Below, in pieces: positions 44,859 to 52,356 of a DNA stretch of 54,778 bases. A program made the position numbers and the translations under genes. The stretch comes from a virus. Numbering within the stretch: position 1 is the first letter of the stretch; each line of letters opens with the position of its first letter. Where the stretch lies: IMG/VR virus record IMGVR_UViG_3300028400_000008, positions 1-54,778 of that record, one strand, 5' to 3'. The notes under the pieces are model-generated. The model worked only from the letters and a program-made list of their open reading frames with translations, was not told where the DNA came from and searched no databases.

Positions 44859-45033
44859 CTTTCTCCTTTTCAATAATTTCAGAAAGGCACAATGAGTATT
44901 CAGATAAAAATATATCTCTTGCAATGTCTTCAGCTTCATTTTCATCTTTTGCAAGCGTTTCTATCTCCACGCTCCCAGCAACTGCTTTCAAACCAGGAAA
45001 ACAAATATTAAAGTAAACTTTATATAGTTGCAC
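44818..45033 (-). CDS. Hypothetical protein, 71 aa
   Basis: Starts with two strands containing Cys-Phe-Pro-Gly and ends in an acidic helix. Its ATG overlaps the stop of the helicase-primase gene by one base. No motif. Confidence 0.45.
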   Translation of the reverse strand: MQLYKVYFNICFPGLKAVAGSVEIETLAKDENEAEDIARDIFLSEYSLCLSEIIEKEKDDESNWQTEKNSI

Positions 45034-47093
45034 TATATCCTCCTTAGCAATTTTTGAATCTCTTTTTCACTGAGTGGTTCTTGAAGCATAGCGTTTGTTC
45101 TGTATGTAACTTCTCTTGCTTCATCACTGGGACCACTGATGTCCTCTACGAACTTCATCAAACGATACAAAGATATGTTTCTGTTTCCTTTGTATCCGTT
45201 TGCAAGCGTCCATCTCACCATTCCTTGAATGCGCTTATCTTTCGTTATATCATCTATATCTTCGCTTTCTGCTTTTGCTATAAACTTCTCAGAATTTGTT
45301 TCTGGGATACAGCAAAGAACATCAAGCAATTCCGACTCATTCTTTAGAACCACCGTATTTGGATTTGTAAACCACAATCTTGATATGTTTCTTGTCGATA
45401 CATCATATGATGGCAGATTGAGCAATTTTGCAATGTTCTCTATCAACCCTTTATGCTGTTCTGGATTAACATAGAATTTATGTTTAGTTGGCAAAATCAC
45501 TCTGAATCGGTGGTTCTCTTCTGTATGTGATTTTGTCGTATAGAGAATGTATGTGAATGGCCTCAATATTTCTTGTGCTTGTTCAATTGTGAAACCTTCA
45601 TCAAAATCAAACGCAATCGCATTTTGTCCTTCAATCGTATTTTTATCCGCTCTCTTTCCATCATAGTGTACAAGGCTGAACGCTTCGTAATTTTCGCTTC
45701 TGACAAGTTTTTCAATGGAATTCCTTTCTCCAAAGAATGGCAATTCAAGATTTCTGAATATGACTGATTTTGCACCCTTACCGTCTGTAGCTACCGATAC
45801 AATTATTTTGTTCAAATCAGTCTGCGGCAGTGGTTCTATCGCATATCTTTTAATCTTGGAACCACGCTCCACCAAAACCTCATTATTTCGATATGCAAGC
45901 TCGTGGACAAGCTCTATATCCTCGTTGAATGTGTTTCTCTGGAATATATCCTTTTCAAGGATTTCGCTTTTGGTAAGCTCACCATACTGTTTGATGAGCT
46001 TATATATTCTTTTATGCTGTGGTTCTGTATTGAATAAGTCCTGAACCGTATTCCTGCATTGTTTGTAGAAGTCATATGCATAGTCGACATCATCATCAGT
46101 TACATTAAGAGAACCACCTGCTATTGCGTGCAATGCTGCAAGTTTTACTATTTTGTCAAATGAGCCTAGCTCGGCATTGAATCTCTCATCGTCTATATGC
46201 TGATTTGAGAACTCAAGTAATTCCTTATTAATATCTTCATATTTTCCATCGCTGATTGATATATCGATAACAATGCTTTCACCCTCAAGCCTTTTGTCAA
46301 TGTTACTTTTAATAAAACTCTTGATGTTGCTAACGACAAATTCGATGATATCTTTATCATACTCTTCCTTTTTTGTCTTGAATTGTCTCTCTTGAGGTGG
46401 TTCATAGTAGATAAAGCTTCTACGATAAATACCTGAGTTTAATGCGTTGCTGAACATTTGATAAGTCGATAAGCTTCTCTTTAGTCCAATGCTTGAGCCA
46501 AAGATAAGCATATTAGAGTTGATGCCTTCTATGTTTCTATTTACATTGCTCTTGATTATTTTTGCATTGAATTTTCCATCATACAACTCTTTCATTCTAT
46601 TGAGATTTGAATCTTTGACAATATCAAGTATTTCCTCGTTAATCACATTTAGTGAACCGCACCAGCTATGTGATAGCGCTAATGCTCTAAGATACAATCC
46701 TTCTGGTGTTCCTTCTATGTTGATAGTGAAATCCAATGGAAGGAAGTTTTTCAATGGCACCTTTGAGCCATCTATAATGATTTCACCTTCTTCGTCATCG
46801 AATGGTAGTGCCATATTCGCTTTTTGAAACCCTTGGATTATTGCGTTTTTGTACCCTTTCATATTTGGGTTCAAAAGTTCTATTGTTTTATCAAGACTAA
46901 AAGATTTTCCTGCGCTCGAAGACGCTATTGTGATGCCAAAGTAGTTCAAAGGAAGATTTTTGTATGAGATTTTTGGCTGTAGTAGCCCTAAAAGAGAGCT
47001 TACTGAGAACCACCACGCGTTCTCAATAATTTCTCTTGATGTTTCAAATCTTCCTTGACTGTTTATATAATTGATGATATGATTTATATACAT
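45033..47093 (-). CDS. ATPase-primase fusion (helicase N-terminus, AEP-type primase C-terminus)
   Basis: 686 aa. The N-terminal 370 residues form a DUF3987-like P-loop ATPase with Ser-Ser-Ser-Ala-Gly-Lys-Ser at about 58-64. Around 494-500 is Phe-Asp-Phe-Asp-Glu-Gly and at about 524-537 Ser-His-Thr-Glu-Glu-Asn-His-Arg-Phe-Arg-Val, the acidic and His/Arg motifs of archaeo-eukaryotic-type primases. The C-terminal 100 residues are helical. It would unwind and prime phage DNA. The order is the reverse of the common primase-then-helicase fusion. No DNA polymerase is encoded nearby. Confidence 0.65.
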   Translation of the reverse strand: MYINHIINYINSQGRFETSREIIENAWWFSVSSLLGLLQPKISYKNLPLNYFGITIASSSAGKSFSLDKTIELLNPNMKGYKNAIIQGFQKANMALPFDDEEGEIIIDGSKVPLKNFLPLDFTINIEGTPEGLYLRALALSHSWCGSLNVINEEILDIVKDSNLNRMKELYDGKFNAKIIKSNVNRNIEGINSNMLIFGSSIGLKRSLSTYQMFSNALNSGIYRRSFIYYEPPQERQFKTKKEEYDKDIIEFVVSNIKSFIKSNIDKRLEGESIVIDISISDGKYEDINKELLEFSNQHIDDERFNAELGSFDKIVKLAALHAIAGGSLNVTDDDVDYAYDFYKQCRNTVQDLFNTEPQHKRIYKLIKQYGELTKSEILEKDIFQRNTFNEDIELVHELAYRNNEVLVERGSKIKRYAIEPLPQTDLNKIIVSVATDGKGAKSVIFRNLELPFFGERNSIEKLVRSENYEAFSLVHYDGKRADKNTIEGQNAIAFDFDEGFTIEQAQEILRPFTYILYTTKSHTEENHRFRVILPTKHKFYVNPEQHKGLIENIAKLLNLPSYDVSTRNISRLWFTNPNTVVLKNESELLDVLCCIPETNSEKFIAKAESEDIDDITKDKRIQGMVRWTLANGYKGNRNISLYRLMKFVEDISGPSDEAREVTYRTNAMLQEPLSEKEIQKLLRRI

Positions 47094-47112
47094 ATAGTCT
47101 CCTTTGGCATTT

Positions 47113-47134
47113 GAACCACCTCTCTTGGTGGTTC
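47113..47134 (-). terminator. Octamer inverted pair upstream of the helicase-primase gene
   Basis: GAACCACC, loop TCTCTT, GGTGGTTC, a perfect eight-pair stem between the micropeptide stop (47157) and the helicase-primase start (47093). It would terminate or attenuate transcription entering the helicase-primase gene. Confidence 0.55.
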
Positions 47135-47156
47135 TGTATTGTGCATCGTATTTGGA

Positions 47157-47258
47157 TTAGCTATCGTTGAATGTGTAGTATATAACCATTATCATAGCTA
47201 ATAAGCTTAGTGTCCCGACTGAGAATATTGTTAATCCATTCCAATCTATATCGCACAT
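47157..47258 (-). CDS. Membrane micropeptide, 33 aa
   Basis: One hydrophobic helix (residues 9-28) with an acidic N-terminus containing Asp-Ile-Asp-Trp. ATAGGAAAA precedes the ATG. It ends before the octamer hairpin. Function unknown. Confidence 0.5.
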   Translation of the reverse strand: MCDIDWNGLTIFSVGTLSLLAMIMVIYYTFNDS

Positions 47259-47266
47259 TATTTTTC

Positions 47267-47917
47267 CTATTCAAATGGTATAGTAGGATTCTCTCCTACT
47301 ATTTCAATCCATTTGTCGTGAAACTTTTGCCAGAAACCAAATCCTTCTTTTGTATTTTTCCAATAAAATGCTTCTTGAATGAAATCGTATGGGTCTAACT
47401 TTTTTATTTCGTCTAATGTTTTATAGTTTTCTTTAAAAGGCCATCTTTGATTTTCGGTTCTTGTGTTATACATATATTCATTATAAACACCTTCTTGTAT
47501 CAAAAAATCAACGAATGATGTTATTTTGCTTAGTGGTTTTGATAAAACATATGAGTCATTTGTGGCCTTGAAAGGCATAAGTGTATTTGGTCTATAACAC
47601 AAGAAAATATCCTTTTTCCATGTTTCACCATCATCTGAAAATAGTGCATCTTCTCCTGGCGTTGGTACCCATTTTTCATTTCCCGCTGATACGATGAATG
47701 AATAAGCATCAATTTCTTCAAATTCGTGCTCTTTGTAAAAATCTTCATTATCATATATCATTGAAATTTTTTTATCTTCATTTATAAAAAGATATTTATA
47801 GTCAATATACTTTATTTCTCGTTTTCCATTTGGCCAAGAACCACCATTTGCAAATACAATTTCTTGCACTCTTTCAGACAACTCTGGCGTTACTTTCATT
47901 TTTACTTCCGTAAGCAT
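47267..47917 (-). CDS. Hypothetical protein, 216 aa
   Basis: Not recognised. Rich in Trp, Tyr, Lys and Glu; begins with Leu-Thr-Glu-Val-Lys and has a Gly-Gly-Ser-Trp-Pro near 25. The last third is helical with Phe-Trp-Gln-Lys-Phe. Sits between helicase-primase and SF2 helicase, so a replication accessory is possible. Confidence 0.45.
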   Translation of the reverse strand: MLTEVKMKVTPELSERVQEIVFANGGSWPNGKREIKYIDYKYLFINEDKKISMIYDNEDFYKEHEFEEIDAYSFIVSAGNEKWVPTPGEDALFSDDGETWKKDIFLCYRPNTLMPFKATNDSYVLSKPLSKITSFVDFLIQEGVYNEYMYNTRTENQRWPFKENYKTLDEIKKLDPYDFIQEAFYWKNTKEGFGFWQKFHDKWIEIVGENPTIPFE

Positions 47918-47941
47918 TTTTTCTCCTTTTTATATTTTATT

Positions 47942-49483
47942 TTAAAATACTTCATCTGCTTCTTTCATTTCTTCTTTCCACCATGGGTGGTTCTCATACA
48001 TTTTTTCTAACCACCAATCTGGAAAATAAATCATTGATGCAAGTTTTTTGTTTTGATTGAGTATGTTTCTTAGTCTTGTTTTGTATGCTTTCAGTGTTGC
48101 ATTGCCCTTGCCATAGGCATCAAGTATCGTATACACTCTTGCCATATTCTCTTTCATTGCTGCCATAGCATTTGCAGATAATCTCCATTTATGTTTCCTG
48201 TAATGGAATTCATTCGCAATGTCTGCAAGTTTCGTAACGCTTTGAGTAGCATCGAACAGAACCACCAGCTCTTTTGTTGATAGTTCAGATAGTTTTCTTT
48301 TTTCTCTTTTTTCAATCTCTTTGATGAATACTTCAACATCCTGTTTTGTTACTTGAACCACCTCATCGTCCGATTGCTTCACATAGCTGTCAATATATTT
48401 TCTATATCTTGGCTGTTGTGATGGTGGTTCTAATGGATTATATTCATCTTCTACAAAACCTAAATTTTGAATACATTTTCCGAAGTCATATAGCTCTCCA
48501 TATTCATCAATGCCATTCGAACGAAGATGCCTTGCTCCAAACTGTTTCCATAGCCTCAAGATTTTCGTTGGTCTAAGGTTAATGAGTGTATTTGCAATCG
48601 GAGCATCAAAACCAATGGCTATTTTCGATACTGATACAAGAAACCTGAGATCTCCATTTTTGAACATATCGATAGCTCTCTCATTGAACTCGTCTGGTTT
48701 CTTTGAATGAACTATTGCACCATCTGCCAAATCTTTTATTGCTTCATATGTCTTTTCGGCTTGCTCTATGCTTGAACATATAAACAATGTGTATCGTCTG
48801 TTTAAATCTATTTGTTTGCAAGTAGCTCTAACTGCATTTAGGATTTCGTCTTGAGATAATAGCTCTCCAGCTTCTTTCTGATTGTAGTCGTTGCCACTAT
48901 CCTTTAACTTGTCTGTATCTATTGTTTGGATCACTTTTGGAATAAAATATTTTGGTTTTTTCAAATAGCCTCTATCGATTAGTTCTTGCATAGAGATGCC
49001 ATTTATATATTCCCAATCTTTGTAAGGTTTTGCTTTTTCATTGTATGGAGTTCCGCTCAATCCAATGATTTTCTGTGGCTCAAGGAAATCTACAATCTCT
49101 TTGAATCTTTTACCCTCTATACCTTTTTGGAGCTCATCTCTTAGTATTATACATCCTTTTAGATGCTCAAATTCCTTTCTTTTATTTAAATGAAAACTTT
49201 GTTCCATGATGAGATATATATTGGAACCCCCCTGCCTGTGTTTACCAGATTTGATGATATGTGGTGGTTCTTTATCAAGTTTTAAGTGGTGGTCAAGTTG
49301 GTCCACTAGCGCTGATGTTTCCGTTAGAACCGCCACAGGAGCCTGATTTGAATAATATTCTGCTAGCTTAGAGATTATCAAACTTTTACCGCCTCCCATG
49401 GGCAAATTAACGATAATCTGCTTGCTGTTTGACTCAAGAACCTTGTCTATAACTTCCTTTTGATAATCTCTAAGTTGCATCAT
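47942..49483 (-). CDS. SF2 DEAD-like helicase
   Basis: 513 aa. Gln-Ile-Ile-Val-Asn-Leu-Pro-Met-Gly-Gly-Gly-Lys-Ser at 22-34 is motif I; Arg-Asp-Glu-Leu near 113 is a DEAD-box variant; Ser-Gly-Thr-Pro near 140 is motif III; and Gln-Phe-Gly-Ala-Arg-His-Leu-Arg near 310 is motif VI. It would unwind DNA or remodel replication forks. AAGGAG before the double ATG gives a firm start. It is divided from the helicase-primase by one unknown gene. Confidence 0.85.
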   Translation of the reverse strand: MMQLRDYQKEVIDKVLESNSKQIIVNLPMGGGKSLIISKLAEYYSNQAPVAVLTETSALVDQLDHHLKLDKEPPHIIKSGKHRQGGSNIYLIMEQSFHLNKRKEFEHLKGCIILRDELQKGIEGKRFKEIVDFLEPQKIIGLSGTPYNEKAKPYKDWEYINGISMQELIDRGYLKKPKYFIPKVIQTIDTDKLKDSGNDYNQKEAGELLSQDEILNAVRATCKQIDLNRRYTLFICSSIEQAEKTYEAIKDLADGAIVHSKKPDEFNERAIDMFKNGDLRFLVSVSKIAIGFDAPIANTLINLRPTKILRLWKQFGARHLRSNGIDEYGELYDFGKCIQNLGFVEDEYNPLEPPSQQPRYRKYIDSYVKQSDDEVVQVTKQDVEVFIKEIEKREKRKLSELSTKELVVLFDATQSVTKLADIANEFHYRKHKWRLSANAMAAMKENMARVYTILDAYGKGNATLKAYKTRLRNILNQNKKLASMIYFPDWWLEKMYENHPWWKEEMKEADEVF

Positions 49484-49822
49484 CTACTCCTTACAATTAA
49501 ATGCTTCTTGTATTTCTTCTTCAGCAAAACATATTTTTCTAATTGAAATCCAAACTTCGAAATACATATTTTTTCCAGTCCTGTAGTCTTTCGTATATGT
49601 TTTAGTAATGACACCTGATATGATTGGCCTATCTTTTCCATCGATATATTCGTATTGAAACTTGAACCTTTTGTTCAATGCGCCGTTCTGCCATAAATGT
49701 TCAATAATTTCTGCTCTAAGCTCTTTTGGATTTTCAATGTTTATCGTAAGATGTGGTATGTCCCAATGCGCACTTTTGTTTCTTTTTGATGATATTGCAT
49801 CAAAACTAATTTCGAATACCAT
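49484..49822 (-). CDS. Hypothetical beta-rich protein, 112 aa
   Basis: Alternating hydrophobic residues and a Lys-Thr-Tyr-Thr-Lys-Asp-Tyr segment; no family. ATG 49822 has AAAGGA six bases upstream, so the TTG at 49828 is not used. It directly precedes the SF2 helicase gene. Confidence 0.45.
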   Translation of the reverse strand: MVFEISFDAISSKRNKSAHWDIPHLTINIENPKELRAEIIEHLWQNGALNKRFKFQYEYIDGKDRPIISGVITKTYTKDYRTGKNMYFEVWISIRKICFAEEEIQEAFNCKE

Positions 49823-49824
49823 TT

Positions 49825-49962
49825 TCAATCCTTTCCGTTTTGTGTCTCGTCGTGATGCTCAAATAAGTCACATGTAAATGGCTTGCTATAGTCTATCCAC
49901 GCTGCTGCGTGGAATACCCACTGCGTTGTTGGGTGGTGGCGGCCTACCTTGTCCGCCAACAA
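49825..49962 (-). CDS. Possible 45-aa protein with GC-rich 5' end
   Basis: From TTG 49962 the frame reads through to a TGA that overlaps the ribosome site of the next gene, as real genes do here. The C-terminal 30 residues (Trp-Val-Phe-His, Asp-Tyr-Ser-Lys-Pro-Phe) look coding and use AT-rich codons, but the first part lies in a GC-rich hairpin cluster and no good ribosome site is seen. It may be the 3' remnant of a gene whose front was replaced. Confidence 0.3.
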   Translation of the reverse strand: MLADKVGRHHPTTQWVFHAAAWIDYSKPFTCDLFEHHDETQNGKD

Positions 49963-49996
49963 GGTAGGCTCTTCGGCTGTGGCGGCAGCCTTATTC
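49897..49996 (-). other. GC-rich structured island
   Basis: A 100-base stretch far richer in GC than its surroundings. It holds CCACGC-TGCT-GCGTGG, a ten-pair stem CCTACCTTGT / ACAAGGTAGG around a six-base loop, and several GCC/GGC repeats that could pair further. It may be a structured RNA leader, a transposed palindromic element or a termination region. No known RNA family was recognised. Confidence 0.45.
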
Positions 49997-50054
49997 GTGC
50001 ATTAAATGAACCACCACAATGGAACCACCTTGCTTGAGTGGCTCTATGTAGTGG

Positions 50055-50486
50055 TTATATCTCTATTTCACTAATATCTATTTCTTGCTTTTCTTTTGCT
50101 TGATCTTTTTTGCCATAGAATTTGAATTTATCTTTTAATTCATCTGGTAGATGCAATATATATTTGTTTTTTCCTTTTATTTTAGAACCACCGTGTTCAA
50201 GATACGATATTTCTTTTTTTAACAATCCTTTTTCTTGTAGAGATTTAATGTGTTTGCTTACAGTAGCCTTACTAATACCAAAATCTGAATAAGAAAGATA
50301 ACAATATCTGTTTCCGTATCTAAATGACATTTCTGCAATAATATCTATTATTGCTATTTCTATCATGCTCAAATCTTGTATTCCTCTTTTTTGGTACAGC
50401 CATTTCTTCCACTCACTTATTATCCAATCGCCTGATTTTACGATTTTTTGCGTAGGCTTCCAATTCTTGTTCAGTGTATCCTTCAC
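50055..50486 (-). CDS. Winged-helix DNA-binding protein, putative replication or transcription regulator
   Basis: 143 aa. A helix-turn-helix of MarR/DnaD-N type lies at about 70-95 (Ile-Ser-Lys-Ala-Thr-Val-Ser-Lys-His-Ile), followed by a wing and Leu-Pro-Asp-Glu-Leu. GTG 50486 with AGGGAG about ten bases upstream. It overlaps the RHH gene by 74 bases, and the two lie immediately downstream of the spaced repeats, so it probably binds them. Confidence 0.6.
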   Translation of the reverse strand: MKDTLNKNWKPTQKIVKSGDWIISEWKKWLYQKRGIQDLSMIEIAIIDIIAEMSFRYGNRYCYLSYSDFGISKATVSKHIKSLQEKGLLKKEISYLEHGGSKIKGKNKYILHLPDELKDKFKFYGKKDQAKEKQEIDISEIEI

Positions 50487-50622
50487 GCTTTTGTATCTCC
50501 CTTGCTATCGACCGAACCACTTGAGATACATTAGCTGAACCTAAAATATCTTCAGCATATCTCTGCAATATGGTTATGGTCTTGCTATCAAGAAGCAATG
50601 TCATTGGTTTTCTTTTATTCAC
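50413..50622 (-). CDS. Ribbon-helix-helix (CopG/Arc-type) regulator
   Basis: 69 aa. A strand Met-Thr-Leu-Leu-Leu-Asp followed by two helices, the second with Asn-Val-Ser-Gln-Val-Val-Arg, is the RHH layout. GTG 50622 has AAGGAG five bases upstream, just downstream of a TATAAT promoter and the repeat region. Probably an autoregulated repressor or an origin-binding protein. Confidence 0.6.
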   Translation of the reverse strand: MNKRKPMTLLLDSKTITILQRYAEDILGSANVSQVVRSIAREIQKREGYTEQELEAYAKNRKIRRLDNK

Positions 50623-50650
50623 ATTGTCTCCTTGATGCTAATATAAATAC

Positions 50651-50656
50651 ATTATA
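50651..50656 (-). promoter_or_regulatory. -10 element for the RHH-wHTH genes
   Basis: TATAAT on the - strand, 29 bases before the GTG of the RHH gene. No clear -35 is present. The four spaced dyads lie upstream of it, where a repressor or activator would bind. Confidence 0.5.
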
Positions 50657-50703
50657 CATATTTTTCCCTTAAGATATGCTTATTTAAGCTTACTTTAAGC
50701 AGA

Positions 50704-50795
50704 GTTCAAAAAATGAACTTAGGTAGTTCAAAAAATGAACCACTAAATATAAGTTCAAAATTTGAACCACTAAGATCGATGTTCAAAAAATGAAC
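50704..50795 (-). repeat. Four iteron-like dyads
   Basis: GTTCAAAAAATGAAC at 50704, 50726 and 50781, and GTTCAAAATTTGAAC at 50753. The spacing is 22, 27 and 28 bases. Copies 2-4 are followed by CCACTAA, so the unit is about 25 bases and includes a seven-base match to the genome octamer. This could be a replication origin, an operator array, or hairpin promoters for the injected RNA polymerase. Confidence 0.65.
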
Positions 50796-50810
50796 CACTA
50801 AATATTTGTA

Positions 50811-50837
50811 TAAACCAGTGGATAAACCACTGGTTTA
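50811..50837. other. Long hairpin next to the dyads
   Basis: TAAACCAGTGG, loop ATAAA, CCACTGGTTTA: eleven perfect pairs. Outer bases can pair further. It may be part of an origin or a transcription barrier. Confidence 0.5.
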
Positions 50838-50853
50838 TATACAAAGCATTGAG

Positions 50854-50883
50854 GAACCACCTATCGCTGCGCTTCGGTGGTTC
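50854..50883. terminator. Octamer inverted pair with 14-base loop
   Basis: GAACCACC and GGTGGTTC around a GC-rich loop (TATCGCTGCGCTTC) form another octamer hairpin in the regulatory region. No T-tract follows on either side. Confidence 0.4.
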
Positions 50884-50901
50884 ACAAAAACATATCGGAA
50901 A

Positions 50902-50928
50902 GTGTAAAAAATACACTCACGAAGTGTA
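50902..50928. other. Two mutually exclusive small hairpins
   Basis: GTGTA-AAAAA-TACAC (50902-50916) and TACACT-CACGA-AGTGTA (50912-50928) share their middle arm, so only one can form at a time. The first has the same 5-pair stem and A5 loop as the upstream dyads but different bases in the stem. Confidence 0.45.
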
Positions 50929-50947
50929 GCTAATATAAGAACCACTA

Positions 50948-50991
50948 CCTCAATCTCCACCACCACTTAGCGTGGTGGTTCTCGATTGAGG
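50948..50991 (-). terminator. Nested hairpin after the 51.0-52.2 kb operon
   Basis: Outer stem CCTCAATC / GATTGAGG and inner stem CCACCAC / GTGGTGG enclose TTAGC. The outer arms flank an octamer (50974). A stable structure that likely ends the operon coming from 52.3 kb; no T-tract follows. Confidence 0.5.
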
Positions 50992-51024
50992 AATTATTCG
51001 GTATGGTGGCCATTCATTTTTCAT
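50950..51024 (-). CDS. 24-aa peptide with strong ribosome site
   Basis: AAGGAG six to seven bases before the ATG, directly after the stop of the 51035 gene. The short product contains Trp-Pro-Pro-Tyr and Thr-Thr-Thr, and its last codons form one arm of a large hairpin. It could be a leader peptide whose translation affects that hairpin, or a true micropeptide. Confidence 0.4.
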   Translation of the reverse strand: MKNEWPPYRIIPQSRTTTLSGGGD

Positions 51025-51034
51025 TTTATGCTCC

Positions 51035-51595
51035 TTAGCATTTTGTTTCATATAACTTGATTTGTTCAAGCTCTTCCTCAATAGATTCATACTCTTTCCG
51101 CATCTCATATGCTTTCTTAAACAGGTTTCTGTACCTATCTAATTCTTCAAGCATTTGCTTGATTTCATTTTCTGTGAACGAATATGATAAGTAATTGCAT
51201 TTTATCGAAATGTCTCCAGTGGCCTCATCTATAACGATTTTGGCTTTTTGGTCAAGTATTTGCTTTACTGGCTCTTGTCCAATAAATCCATAGTATGTCA
51301 ATTCATTATCTTTTACAAACTTGTTGAACTCTTCTCTTTTTTCTTTTGCCTTTTTAGACATTTCAATATATTGTCTTAGTTTTTCTTCGTATTTGTTTAC
51401 AAAATCTTCGATTTTTGAAATTATGATACTTCTTTCTTCGTTTGTTAGCCTTTTTGGCGATTCATCAACTATGATCGATACATTCTTACCACATTCAGTT
51501 ACTATGTATAGTGTGGTTCCATTTCTTCTTATTCTAAAATCATCAAGCCCCTTATCTTCAAATAGCTTGGCTGCCATCGCTTCAAGTCTAATCAT
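51035..51595 (-). CDS. Hypothetical coiled-coil protein, 186 aa
   Basis: The middle 50 residues are a Lys/Glu coiled coil and the C-terminus another. An N-terminal alpha/beta part has Tyr-Ile-Val-Thr-Glu-Cys-Gly. No family seen. First large gene upstream of the regulatory region; AAGGAG-type site present. Confidence 0.45.
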   Translation of the reverse strand: MIRLEAMAAKLFEDKGLDDFRIRRNGTTLYIVTECGKNVSIIVDESPKRLTNEERSIIISKIEDFVNKYEEKLRQYIEMSKKAKEKREEFNKFVKDNELTYYGFIGQEPVKQILDQKAKIVIDEATGDISIKCNYLSYSFTENEIKQMLEELDRYRNLFKKAYEMRKEYESIEEELEQIKLYETKC

Positions 51596-51942
51596 TTTCT
51601 CTCCTTTTTTATAGATTGTAGTATCTCATTTGGAACAAAAGATAGTTTTGATTTTATTGTTCTTTCTAAATCTTTTTTTATCGCATTTATTGTTTCATCG
51701 CTTAATCCATCAATTATTGCAACTGGTGGTATTAGTTTCTTGCAAGAACCATAGGCATATAATTCAAGAATTATTCCAGATGCAACAAATTTTCCCATGA
51801 GCTCGTCCAACTTTTTATATGCAGTTGAAGCGTTTATTAATGTTGATGCCTCTGATGATTTAACCCTGCATTCAAGATTTTCTACTCCATCAATGAAATC
51901 TCCATCGTCCATGCATTTTGTATAATATTGCTTCTCTTTCAT
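51592..51942 (-). CDS. Hypothetical protein, 116 aa
   Basis: Mixed alpha/beta with a Cys-Met-Asp-Asp-Gly-Asp start and Ile-Pro-Pro-Val-Ala-Ile-Ile-Asp-Gly later. No catalytic motif. ATGA overlap with the downstream coiled-coil gene. Confidence 0.45.
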   Translation of the reverse strand: MKEKQYYTKCMDDGDFIDGVENLECRVKSSEASTLINASTAYKKLDELMGKFVASGIILELYAYGSCKKLIPPVAIIDGLSDETINAIKKDLERTIKSKLSFVPNEILQSIKKERK

Positions 51943-51955
51943 CTCTTTCCCCCTT

Positions 51956-52207
51956 TCATAGATACAATAGCTCTTTTGGCATAAACATTTTTACTAAAAT
52001 ACATTTAGCTTTCAGTCCTGTGACTTCATCCGTGCAAAGTTCACAAATCTTATCAGTTGTCTCAAATACTGGACTGTACATTGAGAATTGCGATTCCCAT
52101 TCTTTTATCTGACCATATTCCTCATCGGTCAAACTACTTGGATCGTTATCGATGAGATATGGCAGCCATTTTTCAGCTACCCAATAATCAAACCTCTCGA
52201 AATTCAT
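51956..52207 (-). CDS. Hypothetical protein, 83 aa
   Basis: The segment Leu-Ile-Asp-Asn-Asp-Pro-Ser-Ser-Leu-Thr-Asp-Glu-Glu resembles a short motif found in several phage and plasmid proteins of unknown role. A Cys-Glu-Leu-Cys pair follows. AAAAGGG lies before the ATG, inside the end of the upstream gene. Confidence 0.45.
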   Translation of the reverse strand: MNFERFDYWVAEKWLPYLIDNDPSSLTDEEYGQIKEWESQFSMYSPVFETTDKICELCTDEVTGLKAKCILVKMFMPKELLYL

Positions 52208-52209
52208 TT

Positions 52210-52341
52210 CTAAGCCCTTTTTATTTGAAACGATAGATTCATCAAGTGAACCACCAATCGTTCAATAGCGTTGAAGCTGGGCGGTTCTATGAGCCTAATT
52301 GAATAAATCTTGTATCTCATTCTTGGATATTTTCCTTCCAT
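52210..52341 (-). CDS. Small basic protein, 43 aa
   Basis: Not recognised. AAAGGAG about nine bases before ATG 52341, and its last codons supply the ribosome site of the next gene. One octamer (52248) is read as Val-Val-His and an imperfect partner as Glu-Pro-Pro. Confidence 0.5.
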   Translation of the reverse strand: MEGKYPRMRYKIYSIRLIEPPSFNAIERLVVHLMNLSFQIKRA

Positions 52342-52356
52342 TCAAGTTTTCTCCTT

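Noticed and set aside
50704-50795. CRISPR array
   Set aside because: Repeats are short palindromes with 7-13 base gaps, far below spacer size, and no cas genes occur.
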